Of a stretch of 64,000 nt of DNA, positions 1 through 8,922 are shown piece by piece (positions within the stretch are counted from its first letter, which is position 1; each line of letters opens with the position of its first letter). A program made the position numbers and the translations under genes. The stretch comes from Marisediminitalea alba (GTDB lineage Bacteria > Pseudomonadota > Gammaproteobacteria > Enterobacterales > Alteromonadaceae): NCBI RefSeq assembly GCF_002993365.1, contig NZ_PVNP01000204.1, forward strand, positions 1 to 64,000, given 5' to 3'. The notes below the pieces were generated by a model. The model made no database searches. It was given only the letters and a program-made list of their open reading frames with translations, and was not told the DNA's origin.

Positions 1-1
1 G

Positions 2-211
2 GCGGGAGGTGTTAAGGTGATAGATAAAGTCTTTCATATTCAGAATGTTAACGCCTATCACAGCCGTCTGAAAGCGTGGATGAAACGGTTTCACGGAGTA
101 GCCACAAAATACTTGGAACACTACCTGGGTTGGTTCAGGTTTATGGATAATCCAGAAAACCTTAACGAAAACAGGCTCTTTTCGATTCAACAACAGTTAA
201 TCCGAACATAG
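2..211 (+). CDS. IS1595-family (ISXO2-like) transposase, 3' fragment
   Basis: The reading frame is open to the left edge of the window, so only the last 69 residues are visible. The stretch [19 protein letters not shown] followed by [18 protein letters not shown] is the typical C-terminal end of ISXO2/IS1595 DDE transposases, around the last catalytic-region helix and the conserved 'YLxxYLGW' motif. No Shine-Dalgarno is needed because the true start lies outside the window. The tail ends at a TAG and is followed by about 160 bp of non-coding DNA before the next gene. Whether the whole element is intact cannot be judged here. Family assignment is by motif recognition. Confidence 0.8.
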   Translation, partial: AGGVKVIDKVFHIQNVNAYHSRLKAWMKRFHGVATKYLEHYLGWFRFMDNPENLNENRLFSIQQQLIRT

Positions 212-302
212 CCAAACGTATAGTAAATCAGCGATTTTTCAAATTAACAGACAGAGAGGCTGAACGGCTATGGAGTAACACAGCATTGTTGGTTTGCAGT
301 TG

Positions 303-332
303 GCACCCCCTGCGCAAATTTACAGGAGGTGC
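303..332. repeat. Inverted repeat downstream of the IS transposase
   Basis: A 10-bp inverted repeat (GCACCCCCTG and CAGGAGGTGC, one mismatch) is separated by a 10-bp loop. It lies between the transposase end and the convergent lipoprotein gene. It may be part of the IS right end or a transcription stop for either neighbour. There is no T-tract, and the other IS end is not in the window, so I cannot tell which. Confidence 0.4.
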
Positions 333-369
333 AATCTTTAGCTATCCAGTATTACCGGATCTTCAGGGA

Positions 370-2151
370 TTATTTTTGGGTAATTGAATATACCGCCACC
401 GTACCGCTCACTTCGTTGCCCACAATCAGAGCGGGGGCACCGGTTGGGCTTTCATCTGCAGCAACAAACAGTAAGCTTTCGGGTGCCAAATCACCAATCG
501 CATCACCTACAACCAATCCTTCGGTCACATCACGGTTATTGATGTATTCAACGAAGGACGCGTCGTAAGGGTTGGTGATGTCATAAACAAAAATGCCGCC
601 CATTCTCTCCAGACCGATAAATGCGTAGGTACGCTCACCTACCTGACCGACGGTCAGTGCTTCAGGCTCAGGCCCCTTGTTTTCAGAACGTGAATCACCT
701 TCGTTTTCATCGTCACCATTGTTAAAGGCACTTCCGTATAATGATGCCGTGATGCGTTCAAAGTCATCACCGGAATCAAATACGACTAAACCATTTTGGT
801 CCCAGATAGTGAATGACCGGGCGCCATAACTATAAGCGGCATCGTACAGTCCATTGCCATCAGCATCGCCTAAGGCGTTGGTCACCCGCAGATCGTCGGC
901 TTCACCATTCATCTGCAGCATTTCAAGCGCCGAGCCGGGCTCAGCATCAAGAGCCTTAATTTTCACTTCTTCGGTATACGCCAGACATTCTCTGTCGTCC
1001 CAATCCTGGCCGCCAGCAGCAGTACAATCCGTCTCACTCATGTCTTCAGAAATAAAGTATTCCCGCGCATCACCCTCGTTGGCAGTTAACAGAAAATCCG
1101 CGCCTTTCCAGCTAAACATAGCAATCGTGTCGGGCATATACACACCGTACAATCCTTCGTACTGACCGAAACTTACTTCACCGTCTTCCTGCACGTCGAT
1201 ATTCAGCCCGGCCCAGTTTTTGAACCCCAGACCCACTATGTCCATTGTCATCGTGTTCAGGTCAATTACCGCCACACCATTGTTTTCCTGCAATGTCACG
1301 TATGCCATCTCATTGCTGGCCGTGATGTATTCAGGCTCTAAATCCTGGGCAACCGAAGTTGTGATGGTCACACCATTGATTGTACGTCCGGCCGGGTTAG
1401 GGAAATGCATCCCCATAGCCATTAACTCAGCCTTTTGTCCGTTGAAGTCTGTAAAATCGAGCAGTGTAGCCTCATCAGCAGGAACGCCGTCGGTGACGTC
1501 GATAACGGCTACAGAACCTTCCGGGTCAACAGTATAATCGCCACCTGGTTCACCTTCATTGGCCACCAGCACTTTGCTACCATCCGGCGTAAACGTCACC
1601 ATATCGGGTAGATTACCTACTTCTACCGCCTTTAATAGCGTTGGCGCAGACGCGGATACGCCGGTGTAGAACAGCACAAAACCGTTATCAGCCTTGGCGT
1701 CAGCAGGTACGGCTACAGCCAGTAAATCACCGGATAACGCAATACTGGTTAATCCGTCCAGAGCAACCCCGTCTACCTCGGTGGGCAAGGTAACTTCTGA
1801 ACCTACGGTCAGATTTAAATCGGTAATCGGACTGTCCAGCGGCGCGTCAGACAAGTCACTGATATCTACCAGCGCAACCGTATTAGAATCACTGTTAGTG
1901 ACGTAAACCATGCCACTTGCCACATCGTACTGAACAATTTCAGCAGCGCCTTCGGCTTCCAGTGATGCGCGGCCAATAACGGCCAGCTCAATGCCACGGG
2001 TTGCATCCTGACCATCTGCACCCACCGGACCGGCTTCCCCCTGAGGTCCTTGTGCACCGTCAGTACCGTCATCACCATCCAGGCTACAACCGCTTAACAG
2101 ACCCGCTACAGTTAGCGCAAGTAAACTCGTTTTGAACATTGACGCTTTCAT
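370..2151 (-). CDS. Choice-of-anchor I family lipoprotein with collagen-like linker
   Basis: A predicted outer-membrane lipoprotein of 593 residues. The start at 2151 (MKASMFKTS) is preferred over an upstream in-frame ATG because it has an AAGGAAA ribosome site and begins a clean signal peptide ending in the lipobox LLSGC (Cys22). Residues 26-49 are eight perfect Gly-X-Y triplets (GDD GTD GAQ GPQ GEA GPV GAD GQD), a collagen-like spacer. The rest is a beta-propeller-like region with repeats of the type 'VYVTNSDSNTVALVDIS' and 'VLVANEGEPGGDY', matching the choice-of-anchor I family, often linked to alkaline-phosphatase-like or phytase-like surface proteins. The exact substrate is unknown. It is a single gene, convergent with the transposase tail. 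Confidence 0.8.
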   Translation of the reverse strand: MKASMFKTSLLALTVAGLLSGCSLDGDDGTDGAQGPQGEAGPVGADGQDATRGIELAVIGRASLEAEGAAEIVQYDVASGMVYVTNSDSNTVALVDISDLSDAPLDSPITDLNLTVGSEVTLPTEVDGVALDGLTSIALSGDLLAVAVPADAKADNGFVLFYTGVSASAPTLLKAVEVGNLPDMVTFTPDGSKVLVANEGEPGGDYTVDPEGSVAVIDVTDGVPADEATLLDFTDFNGQKAELMAMGMHFPNPAGRTINGVTITTSVAQDLEPEYITASNEMAYVTLQENNGVAVIDLNTMTMDIVGLGFKNWAGLNIDVQEDGEVSFGQYEGLYGVYMPDTIAMFSWKGADFLLTANEGDAREYFISEDMSETDCTAAGGQDWDDRECLAYTEEVKIKALDAEPGSALEMLQMNGEADDLRVTNALGDADGNGLYDAAYSYGARSFTIWDQNGLVVFDSGDDFERITASLYGSAFNNGDDENEGDSRSENKGPEPEALTVGQVGERTYAFIGLERMGGIFVYDITNPYDASFVEYINNRDVTEGLVVGDAIGDLAPESLLFVAADESPTGAPALIVGNEVSGTVAVYSITQK

Positions 2152-2351
2152 TGCATTTCCTTTTTTATAGTTAATTGAAGTATGCTTAGCAAAGACACTC
2201 ACTGATCGAAACTTAACTATTTCAGCGTGTTAATCCTGCTTAAACGTCCAAGCGTAGAAAAGCCGAGTGACAGTTTCATGTCCCTTGAGTGACAGAAATG
2301 TGAAATCCCGAGTCGTAGCACGGCTGGCAGATTGAAAAAGGAATCAAATTG

Positions 2352-3152
2352 ATGAAGTTATCCGCTTATGTACTGGCAATGGCAATGACTGCCAGCACCC
2401 TTGTTGGGTGTGCAACCTCACCTACCGGTCGCAATCAGATACTGTTGTTTGGCAGCGATCAGCTTAATGCCATTGGCGTTCAGGCCTTTGATGGCATGAA
2501 AAGCGAAATCCCGGTGTCCAAACAGCCTGCACAGAATCAGTACGTTCAGTGTGTGGCCGACACCTTATTACCCTACGTACCCTCGGGCGTGTATTCAGGC
2601 GACTGGGAAGTCGTGGTGTTCAATGACGATCAGGTTAACGCCTTCGCACTGCCCGGCGGTAAAATTGGCGTTTACACCGGCTTGCTAAAAGTGGCCACTA
2701 ATCAGCATCAGTTGGCTGCTGTCATCGGTCATGAAATCGGCCACGTTATTGCGCAGCATGGTAACGAGCGGATGTCGCAGACGACCCTAATTCAAACCGG
2801 TTCGCAGGTTGCCAATCAGGTACTGGCAGCAAATCAGGTGCCTTATAACGCCGAAATTATGGGCGCACTGGGGCTCGGTTTGCAGTTGGGTGTACAGCTG
2901 CCGTTTAGCCGTACTCACGAATCAGAAGCCGATCTGATTGGTTTGCAGCTCATGGCTAAGGCCGGGTTTGATCCCCGTCAGTCCGTTGACTTGTGGCGTA
3001 ATATGGAAGCGGCCAGCGGTGGGGAACGGCCAATGGAGTTGCTGTCAACTCACCCGGCCCCCGATAGCCGGATTAAAAATCTGCAGGCCAATATGGATGC
3101 GGCAATGGCCGACTATCAGGCCAGTCCCACAAAAGCCCGTTGCAGCCCGTAA
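2352..3152 (+). CDS. M48 family zinc metalloprotease, LoiP-like lipoprotein
   Basis: A periplasmic, membrane-anchored metalloprotease of 266 residues. The signal peptide ends in LVGC (Cys20). The zinc motif HEIGH is at residues 127-131 and the third ligand is in ESEAD (Glu190, Asp194), both complete, so it should be active. Members such as LoiP and BepA take part in quality control of outer-membrane proteins; that role is inferred. AAGGA lies 9 bases before the ATG at 2352; a TTG one codon upstream is the alternative start. It is monocistronic and ends at a strong bidirectional terminator shared with mscS. Confidence 0.88.
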   Translation: MKLSAYVLAMAMTASTLVGCATSPTGRNQILLFGSDQLNAIGVQAFDGMKSEIPVSKQPAQNQYVQCVADTLLPYVPSGVYSGDWEVVVFNDDQVNAFALPGGKIGVYTGLLKVATNQHQLAAVIGHEIGHVIAQHGNERMSQTTLIQTGSQVANQVLAANQVPYNAEIMGALGLGLQLGVQLPFSRTHESEADLIGLQLMAKAGFDPRQSVDLWRNMEAASGGERPMELLSTHPAPDSRIKNLQANMDAAMADYQASPTKARCSP

Positions 3153-3161
3153 ATCGCGAAC

Positions 3162-3190
3162 AAAAAAAACGGCTCTGAGAGCCGTTTTTT
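3162..3190. terminator. Bidirectional rho-independent terminator between M48 protease and mscS
   Basis: A perfect 7-bp stem (ACGGCTC / GAGCCGT) with a 3-base loop sits between a run of eight A and a run of six T. It can therefore end transcription from both convergent genes. Confidence 0.9.
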
Positions 3191-3203
3191 GCCTTTAAAT
3201 GAT

Positions 3204-4052
3204 TTATTCAGCGCTTTCTTTCTTCTCGGTGTTATCCGCTTCTTTGAAGAAATGCACATCCATTTGAGGGAATGGTATTGAAATACCTTCCTCGTCGAAT
3301 CGTAATTTTACATTTTCAGTAAACGCCCACAATACTGCAAAATAATCTTCCTTTTTGACCCATGGGCGAACGGTAAAGTTTACACTGGAATCGCCTAGTG
3401 AAGACACGGCTACTACTGGCGCAGGCTCTTCTAAAATCCGCTCATCTTCCTTAACCATCTGCTCCAGAACATTTTTTGCCTTTAACAGATCATCGCCATA
3501 CCCAATACCAAAAGTCATATCAACGCGGCGGTTTGTCATGGCTGAATAATTAATGATGTTGTCACCATAAATTTTACCATTTGGTACGATGATCTCTTTG
3601 TTGTCAGGGGTGTTCATAGAGCTGGTAAAAATGCCTATTTTCTTTACCGTACCTGCTACACCTGCAGCTTCAACATAATCACCGGCACGAAACGGTTTGA
3701 AAACAAGCAACATTACACCCGCAGCAAAGTTCTTCAGCGAGTCCTGTAACGATAAGCCAATTGCCAGACCAGCGGCACCTAGAATGGCAACTAACGACGT
3801 GGTATCGACACCTAATTCATCTAACGACGCTACAATCACAAACAGCATGAGAACTGCGTTAAGAATCGACTTCAAAAAATCGACCAGCATATCGTCGTAC
3901 TTCGATTTCGACATCAACTTGCCGAACATTGAAATAATAATTCCAACAACCATCCTACCGATGACGAAAATAATAAGCGCCATCGCAATATTAATACCCC
4001 ACGGAATCGCATAGGTATTAACGTACATTTCAATGTCTTCTTGAGTGAACAT
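3204..4052 (-). CDS. mscS: Small-conductance mechanosensitive channel, MscS family
   Basis: An inner-membrane channel that opens on hypo-osmotic shock. The 282 residues fit the minimal MscS plan: three N-terminal membrane segments, then the Gly/Ala-rich pore helix (LGAAGLAIGLSLQDSL, about residues 91-106), the beta domain (PFRAGDYVEAAGVAGTV) and the C-terminal alpha/beta cage ending near PFPQMDVHFF. The acidic/basic tail after residue 270 is variable in the family. An AAGGA lies 7 bases before the ATG. No partner gene is present, as usual for MscS. Confidence 0.93.
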   Translation of the reverse strand: MFTQEDIEMYVNTYAIPWGINIAMALIIFVIGRMVVGIIISMFGKLMSKSKYDDMLVDFLKSILNAVLMLFVIVASLDELGVDTTSLVAILGAAGLAIGLSLQDSLKNFAAGVMLLVFKPFRAGDYVEAAGVAGTVKKIGIFTSSMNTPDNKEIIVPNGKIYGDNIINYSAMTNRRVDMTFGIGYGDDLLKAKNVLEQMVKEDERILEEPAPVVAVSSLGDSSVNFTVRPWVKKEDYFAVLWAFTENVKLRFDEEGISIPFPQMDVHFFKEADNTEKKESAE

Positions 4053-4442
4053 ACTAAAATTCCTTTATTGTTTAGCTAACAGTAAGTTACCAGTGTTCGT
4101 GTGAACTGCGCAACAGAATTGGTTTTTTTGGGCTATAATTTCATTAAGCTGTCACACCCGCGACGTACTATTTTTTACAGATTTTACTGCTTAATTTGCT
4201 AATCAGTTGATTGCATTTGAGTTTTTAAAAAGGCCGTCTGAGCCCTTTTTTTTACTGGATCTGAGGACCGTAAACGACTATATTTTTTAGCGCAATTTTT
4301 CCAAAAGTTGGGAAATCGAATGCGCCTGAAAAGGTATTTAGGGTCATTCAGAAGTATTTGTAAGCATGCTTATGCATCATGTCTGGTCTGGCATAGTGTT
4401 GCAACTGCTTATAATCAGTAGAAATTTTTTAAGGAATAGAAA
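4053..4442. other. Intergenic region with possible small RNA unit
   Basis: The 390 bp between the mscS start and the microprotein hold no long reading frame. On the plus strand there is a TATAAT at 4134-4139 without a clear -35. About 90 bases further on (4227-4253) is a terminator-like hairpin: AAAAAGGC paired with GCC-CTTTTT with one bulge, then eight T. Together these could bound an sRNA of about 105 nt. A second TATAAT at 4410-4415 lies 28 bp before the next gene and may be its promoter. Confidence 0.35.
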
Positions 4443-4595
4443 ATGTTACTACTTAGTTGTCTATTTTTGGTTGTGTTATTTATTCTTGGTTATGCGCTCA
4501 AAGGCGACAAGGGAAAACACACCGTTCATGCCCGTCGCAATAAATCCATGGCGGTCAATCAGGCACAATCCATAAATACTTTTGCCTCGAAATAA
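4443..4595 (+). CDS. 50-residue single-pass membrane microprotein, unknown
   Basis: A small reading frame with good expression signals: AAGGA 7 bases before the ATG and a TATAAT 28 bp upstream of it. The protein starts MLLLSCLFLVVLFILGYAL, one hydrophobic segment, followed by a positively charged tail (KGDKGKHTVHARRNKS) and a polar end. That layout suggests an inner-membrane microprotein with its tail in the cytoplasm. I do not recognise the family. It lies 108 bp before rsmE on the same strand but probably has its own promoter. Confidence 0.55.
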   Translation: MLLLSCLFLVVLFILGYALKGDKGKHTVHARRNKSMAVNQAQSINTFASK

Positions 4596-4703
4596 CAGTC
4601 GGCATCGCTGCAATAGCGCAGAATGTTGCAGCGATGTTTTGTTGTATTCCCCACGCAATGAAAGCTAAACTACCTGCCGTTTCACTTTGGTAAGATAGTC
4701 TTT

Positions 4704-5432
4704 ATGCGTATCCCTCGTTTATTTCATCCTGACACCATCACTGTAGACAGTGAACTAACGTTAACTGCCGACGCAGCGCATCACGTAGCAAACGTTCTGC
4801 GCCTGAAGAGTGGTCATCCGATAGTGTTATTTAACGGTGACGGTAATGAATATCCGGCAACCATTATTCTGGCTCAACGGCGTCAGGTTGTCATCGAAGT
4901 GGATTCCCGGCTGGCCATCGACACGCAGTCGCCATTACCCCTGCACTTGGGCCAGGGGGTATCAAAGGGTGACCGTATGGACCTGGTTCTGCAAAAGGCC
5001 ACGGAGCTGGGTGCAACAACCATCACACCATTAATTACAGAGCGCTGTCCGGTAAAACTGGATGAGTCCCGCTGGCAGAAAAAAATACTGCAGTGGCAAA
5101 AAATCATTCAGGGCGCGTGTGAGCAATGCGGCCGCAATACGCTGCCGGAGTTAAAGCCGGTCACCCTGCTTAAAGACTGGCTGGCCGACTCCACCTCACA
5201 AACCCGGCTGGTATTATCACCAGGCAGTCAACAACGCCTGACTCAGCTTACCACTAACCATGCGGGTTACCGTTTACTGATTGGTCCTGAAGGCGGACTA
5301 TCCGATACCGAAGTGCATCAGTCTCAGGAAGCCGGTTTTACTGCCTGCTCCCTTGGGCCCAGAATTTTACGCACAGAAACTGCCGCAATCACCGGGCTTT
5401 CTGTGTTACAGGCAACGTTTGGCGATTTGTAA
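4704..5432 (+). CDS. rsmE: 16S rRNA (uracil(1498)-N(3))-methyltransferase
   Basis: Methylates U1498 of 16S rRNA using S-adenosylmethionine. The 242 residues show the N-terminal PUA-like domain (MRIPRLFHPD, HHVANVLRLKSGH) and the SPOUT/trefoil-knot C-terminal half with IGPEGGLS and SLGPRILRTETA, the signature cofactor-binding loops. The motif KGDRMDLVLQKATELG is also typical. It precedes gshB, the same order as in many gammaproteobacteria (rsmE-gshB-yqgE-ruvX). No clear Shine-Dalgarno was seen. Confidence 0.95.
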   Translation: MRIPRLFHPDTITVDSELTLTADAAHHVANVLRLKSGHPIVLFNGDGNEYPATIILAQRRQVVIEVDSRLAIDTQSPLPLHLGQGVSKGDRMDLVLQKATELGATTITPLITERCPVKLDESRWQKKILQWQKIIQGACEQCGRNTLPELKPVTLLKDWLADSTSQTRLVLSPGSQQRLTQLTTNHAGYRLLIGPEGGLSDTEVHQSQEAGFTACSLGPRILRTETAAITGLSVLQATFGDL

Positions 5433-5546
5433 TCGTTAATCCTGCGCCTGTAAGCTACTAAATAATACGACCAGTAACCGCATAATGACTTGAATTAAGC
5501 GGTTATTACCTCCATTTTTGTCTTATATGACTAAAGAGAGTGCGCT

Positions 5547-6494
5547 ATGACCTATACCGTTGGCGTGGTAATGGACCCCATTGCCAAAATAAAACCAGAA
5601 AAAGACACCAGTTTCGCAATGATGTTAGAGGCCCAGCATCGCGGTGCGACAGTTATTTACCTCGAACTCAAAGATCTCTATATCGACAATGGCGTGCCTA
5701 AAGCCATTGGTTACCCGGTGACTGTGAGAGATCAGGCGCAGGATTTCTATACCCTTGGCGAAGAACAACAGTATCTGCTCGGTGAACTCGACGTTATTCT
5801 GATGCGTAAGGATCCGCCCTTCGACAGTGAGTTTTTGTATGCTACGCATATTCTTGACCTGGCTGAGCGTGCAGGCGCACTGGTAGTAAATAAACCGCAA
5901 AGCCTGCGGGACTTTAATGAGAAGCTGTTTACCGCCTACTTCCCGGCGCTTATACCGGATACGCTGGTCACCCGCAATGCTGCTCTGGTGCGCCAGTTCC
6001 ATGCCAAACATAAGGATGTTATTTGCAAACCGCTTGATGGCATGGGCGGCGCTTCTATTTTCCGGATTAAGGAAGATGGTACTAATTTGGGCGTAATCAT
6101 TGAAACCCTGACCAATAATGGCCAGAGCCAAATGATGGTGCAGGCCTACCTGCCGGCCATCAAAGACGGTGACAAGCGGGTACTGATAGTCAATGGTAAG
6201 GTAATGCCTTATTGTCTGGCTCGTTTACCTTCGGCTGGAGAAACACGTGGCAACCTGGCAGCCGGCGGCACAGGGCGACCCCAGCCCATCAGTGACAGCG
6301 ACCGGGCACTGGCAGAAACCATCGCTCCGGTGTTGGTTGAGCGCGGGTTAATGTTTGTCGGGCTCGATGTGATTGGCGATCGCATCACTGAAATCAACGT
6401 TACCAGCCCTACCTGCGTTAGAGAAATCGAGCGCGCGTACGATATAAACATAATGGGCGAGTTATTTGACGCCATTGAAGCTAAACTTAACTAA
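5547..6494 (+). CDS. gshB: Glutathione synthetase
   Basis: ATP-dependent joining of gamma-glutamylcysteine and glycine, the second step of glutathione synthesis, in the cytoplasm. The 315 residues match family length. The N-terminal substrate domain starts VGVVMDPIAKIKPEKD. ATP-grasp motifs include KPLDGMGGASIFR (Gly-rich loop), RLPSAGETRGNLAAGG and EINVTSPTCVREIE. There is a GAGAG-type ribosome site before the ATG. It is followed 42 bp later by yqgE. Confidence 0.96.
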   Translation: MTYTVGVVMDPIAKIKPEKDTSFAMMLEAQHRGATVIYLELKDLYIDNGVPKAIGYPVTVRDQAQDFYTLGEEQQYLLGELDVILMRKDPPFDSEFLYATHILDLAERAGALVVNKPQSLRDFNEKLFTAYFPALIPDTLVTRNAALVRQFHAKHKDVICKPLDGMGGASIFRIKEDGTNLGVIIETLTNNGQSQMMVQAYLPAIKDGDKRVLIVNGKVMPYCLARLPSAGETRGNLAAGGTGRPQPISDSDRALAETIAPVLVERGLMFVGLDVIGDRITEINVTSPTCVREIERAYDINIMGELFDAIEAKLN

Positions 6495-6536
6495 GCCGTC
6501 GCCATTTTTGTAAGTCGGCCCAACGAGGTACTGAAC

Positions 6537-7103
6537 ATGACTGAACTGAAAAATCTGGCCAATCATTTTCTGATTGCCATGCCGTCAATGGAAGACCCGT
6601 TTTTTTCCCGCAGCCTGACCTATATTTGTGAACACAACGAAGAAGGTGCTATGGGTCTGGTGGTGAATCAACCTACCAATATGACCCTTAAAGAACTATT
6701 GGAACAGGCCGATAAAGACGCAGAAGTGGATGATGAGAAAGGTCAGCAAATCGTGCTGGCCGGTGGACCGGTGAGCCAGGAGCGCGGTTTTATTTTGCAC
6801 AGCCCTCAGCCTGGCTGGAGCTCAAGCCTCAACCTGACCTCAGAAATTATGGTCACCACCTCCAAGGACATATTGGGTGCACTCGGCAATCACCGCGGGC
6901 CCGATCAGGCTATCATCACTTTAGGTTATGCCGGCTGGAGTGCGGGTCAACTGGAGCGGGAAATTCAGGAAAACTCCTGGCTGACTATCGAAGCTGATCC
7001 GAAAATTTTGTTTGATACGCCTATCCACCAGCGCTGGCAACTGGCGGTCAGCAGCCTGGGTATTGATGTCTGGCAGATCGCACCTGAGGTGGGTCATGCC
7101 TGA
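6537..7103 (+). CDS. yqgE: YqgE/AlgH family protein
   Basis: A conserved cytoplasmic protein of 188 residues whose biochemical role is not settled; AlgH in Pseudomonas was linked to alginate regulation. The family signatures are [45 protein letters not shown] and the C-terminal [11 protein letters not shown]. Its last 8 bases overlap the start of ruvX, so the two are translationally coupled, as in most gammaproteobacteria. Confidence 0.93.
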   Translation: MTELKNLANHFLIAMPSMEDPFFSRSLTYICEHNEEGAMGLVVNQPTNMTLKELLEQADKDAEVDDEKGQQIVLAGGPVSQERGFILHSPQPGWSSSLNLTSEIMVTTSKDILGALGNHRGPDQAIITLGYAGWSAGQLEREIQENSWLTIEADPKILFDTPIHQRWQLAVSSLGIDVWQIAPEVGHA

Positions 7104-7527
7104 GGCCGGGCAACGCACTGTTCTGGCGTTTGATTTTGGCACTAAAAGCATTGGTGTGGCAATTGGTCAGGAAGTCACCGGCACCGCTGCGCCCTTAGAA
7201 GCGCTCACAGCCCGGGATGGCATCCCTGACTGGGATAAGATTCAAAAAATCTATGATGAATGGCAGCCGCATATCGTAGTAGTGGGTTTACCACTGAACA
7301 TGGACGGCACTTCTCAGACCATGACCGAGCGGGCGCAGAAGTTTGCTAATCGCTTACACGGCCGCTTTAAGACACCAGTGACTACCTATGATGAGCGTTT
7401 AAGTACTGCCGATGCCAGAGCAACGCTTTTTGAATTAGGCGGTTATAAAAAACTGACCAAAGGTAAAGTTGACAGCGTGTCGGCCTGTTTGATTTTTACC
7501 AGTTGGTTTGAAAGCCTTTGGGATTAA
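7096..7527 (+). CDS. ruvX: Putative pre-16S rRNA nuclease / Holliday junction resolvase-like YqgF
   Basis: An RNase H-fold nuclease of 143 residues; the E. coli homologue YqgF matures the 16S rRNA 5' end. The frame is open further upstream, but the ATG at 7096 inside the end of yqgE begins at the conserved N-terminus ([21 protein letters not shown]). Catalytic acids are visible in AFDFG, in the 'TYDERLST' motif and in KVDSVSA. It closes the rsmE-gshB-yqgE-ruvX cluster. Confidence 0.94.
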   Translation: MPEAGQRTVLAFDFGTKSIGVAIGQEVTGTAAPLEALTARDGIPDWDKIQKIYDEWQPHIVVVGLPLNMDGTSQTMTERAQKFANRLHGRFKTPVTTYDERLSTADARATLFELGGYKKLTKGKVDSVSACLIFTSWFESLWD

Positions 7528-7651
7528 ATTTTCCGCTGCCAAAAACAATTCACGTGATCAATTAGCACTATAAAAATCATACTAAATAGTTATAGCCTTC
7601 CCCCAACGCTTCCATCACACTGATGAAAATTCCAACGGTAAGGGAGTGGTT

Positions 7652-8050
7652 ATGTCGATGGCTAAATTTATTGAGCAAATCGAGAAGCTGCTGTTGATCC
7701 TCATCATGCTGGCAACGCTGGTAGCGGTGGGAGCAGAGATTATGCACATGGTTGAATATCGCACGGTGGAGTTGTCAGACCTGCTGCTGCTATTTATTTA
7801 CGCCGAAGTTATGGGCATGTTGGCGGCTTATTACAACAGCAACCGTATTCCGGTAACCCTGCCGCTGATAATTGCCATGACTGCTCTCAGTCGAATGATA
7901 ATCCTGCAAAGTAAAGAGCTGGATAAAATTGTCCTGATTTACGAATCTGGCAGCATTTTGCTGCTCAGCATCGCTGCGCTGATCATGAGTATTAAAGACA
8001 AATACAGCCTGGACAAACTGAAAAACCGGGTTATCCGCCAACCCGATTAG
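7652..8050 (+). CDS. psiE: PsiE family membrane protein
   Basis: A phosphate-starvation-inducible E family protein of 132 residues with four predicted membrane segments. The typical pieces are LLLILIMLATLVAVGAEI, SDLLLLFIYAEVMGMLAAYY and the last helix SGSILLLSIAALIMSIK. Its function is unknown. The start at 7652 is chosen because AAGGGAG sits 5 bases before it; a GTG two codons upstream would overlap that site. Its stop overlaps the stop of the convergent lipase by 3-4 bases. Confidence 0.85.
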   Translation: MSMAKFIEQIEKLLLILIMLATLVAVGAEIMHMVEYRTVELSDLLLLFIYAEVMGMLAAYYNSNRIPVTLPLIIAMTALSRMIILQSKELDKIVLIYESGSILLLSIAALIMSIKDKYSLDKLKNRVIRQPD

Positions 8051-8835
8051 TGTTCATCAAACAAGCTTTTATTGCGGATATACTTGCGCATGTAATGGTA
8101 AGTAATCGGCCGCAACAGCCAGCTGTGCAACGACTTTAAAAAGCGTTCGTGGGTAGGCGTATTCTCGTAAATCTGATCATCGTGAAGCCAGAGCATCTTG
8201 CCCACATGCCAGAAGTAATAAGGAAACGGCGGCATAAAGGTCACCATATCCAGATCGCAACAAATGCGGTAGGTTTTATGGTGTAACAAATAGTGTTTGT
8301 TCCAGGCCCGGGTGGCCACAGCCGGTTGACCAAAGGTCACCACCCGTTTCACTGCTTTCTTATTCTGCCGCTCAAAGTAATCGGCCATCAACACCGCTAC
8401 CGCGCCACCGGAAGAGTGCCCGGTAAACGTAAAGCGTTTGCCCTGCAGGCGTAATGGCTCCAGTACCTTTACCAGCAACTCGCGCAGGGGTAGCGCTTCG
8501 TTAATGGTTTTGGTGCTGGAAAACATGGGCTGATTGAGCAGCCGCTTGAATCCCCAGTGCACATAAAAATGGCGGTCTACTTGCTTAATCTTCGCCGGTA
8601 CAAACACCATGTTAGCCAGCCAGTCTCTGATTCCCAGTGAGCCTCTGAACACTACGATGGCTTCTTTTTTATTATCCGTCCACAGAATGCGCACACTCAT
8701 GCGACCATATTTATCCACCAGTTGGCGTTCATGAAAGGGCTCCAGCACCTTCTGGTAATTCTCTTCGGCGTCAGGATAAGCAAGCTGACAAAGAATGGCG
8801 TATCGCTCGTATTGATAACGCTTGAGTTTTTTCAT
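8047..8835 (-). CDS. Lipase, class 3 family
   Basis: An alpha/beta hydrolase of 262 residues. The nucleophile elbow is FTGHSSGGAV with Ser141. An upstream FRGS motif (residues 63-66) resembles the class 3 lipase oxyanion region, and DLDMVTFMPP holds the probable catalytic Asp. There is no signal peptide, so a cytoplasmic or membrane-peripheral location is likely. The C-terminus is rich in basic and aromatic residues. The natural substrate is unknown. Stop codons of this gene and psiE overlap. Confidence 0.82.
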   Translation of the reverse strand: MKKLKRYQYERYAILCQLAYPDAEENYQKVLEPFHERQLVDKYGRMSVRILWTDNKKEAIVVFRGSLGIRDWLANMVFVPAKIKQVDRHFYVHWGFKRLLNQPMFSSTKTINEALPLRELLVKVLEPLRLQGKRFTFTGHSSGGAVAVLMADYFERQNKKAVKRVVTFGQPAVATRAWNKHYLLHHKTYRICCDLDMVTFMPPFPYYFWHVGKMLWLHDDQIYENTPTHERFLKSLHSWLLRPITYHYMRKYIRNKSLFDEH

Positions 8836-8922
8836 GGATTAGTCGACAGACGGCAAATATTGCTTTGATGTCACTAATATACGGGAAAGCGCCGCAATAA
8901 GTACACTCTGTTTGTGTTTAAG

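Noticed and set aside
303-332. Right terminal inverted repeat of the IS1595 element
   Set aside because: The left end is outside the window, so the repeat cannot be matched to a partner; it is listed as a plain inverted repeat.
2200-2351. Possible leader or promoter in the gap between the choice-of-anchor protein and the M48 gene
   Set aside because: No convincing -35/-10 pair or hairpin could be identified by eye.
5625-6131. 168-residue frame antisense to gshB
   Set aside because: Lies entirely inside gshB on the opposite strand, with low-complexity aromatic/Ile composition and no ribosome site.
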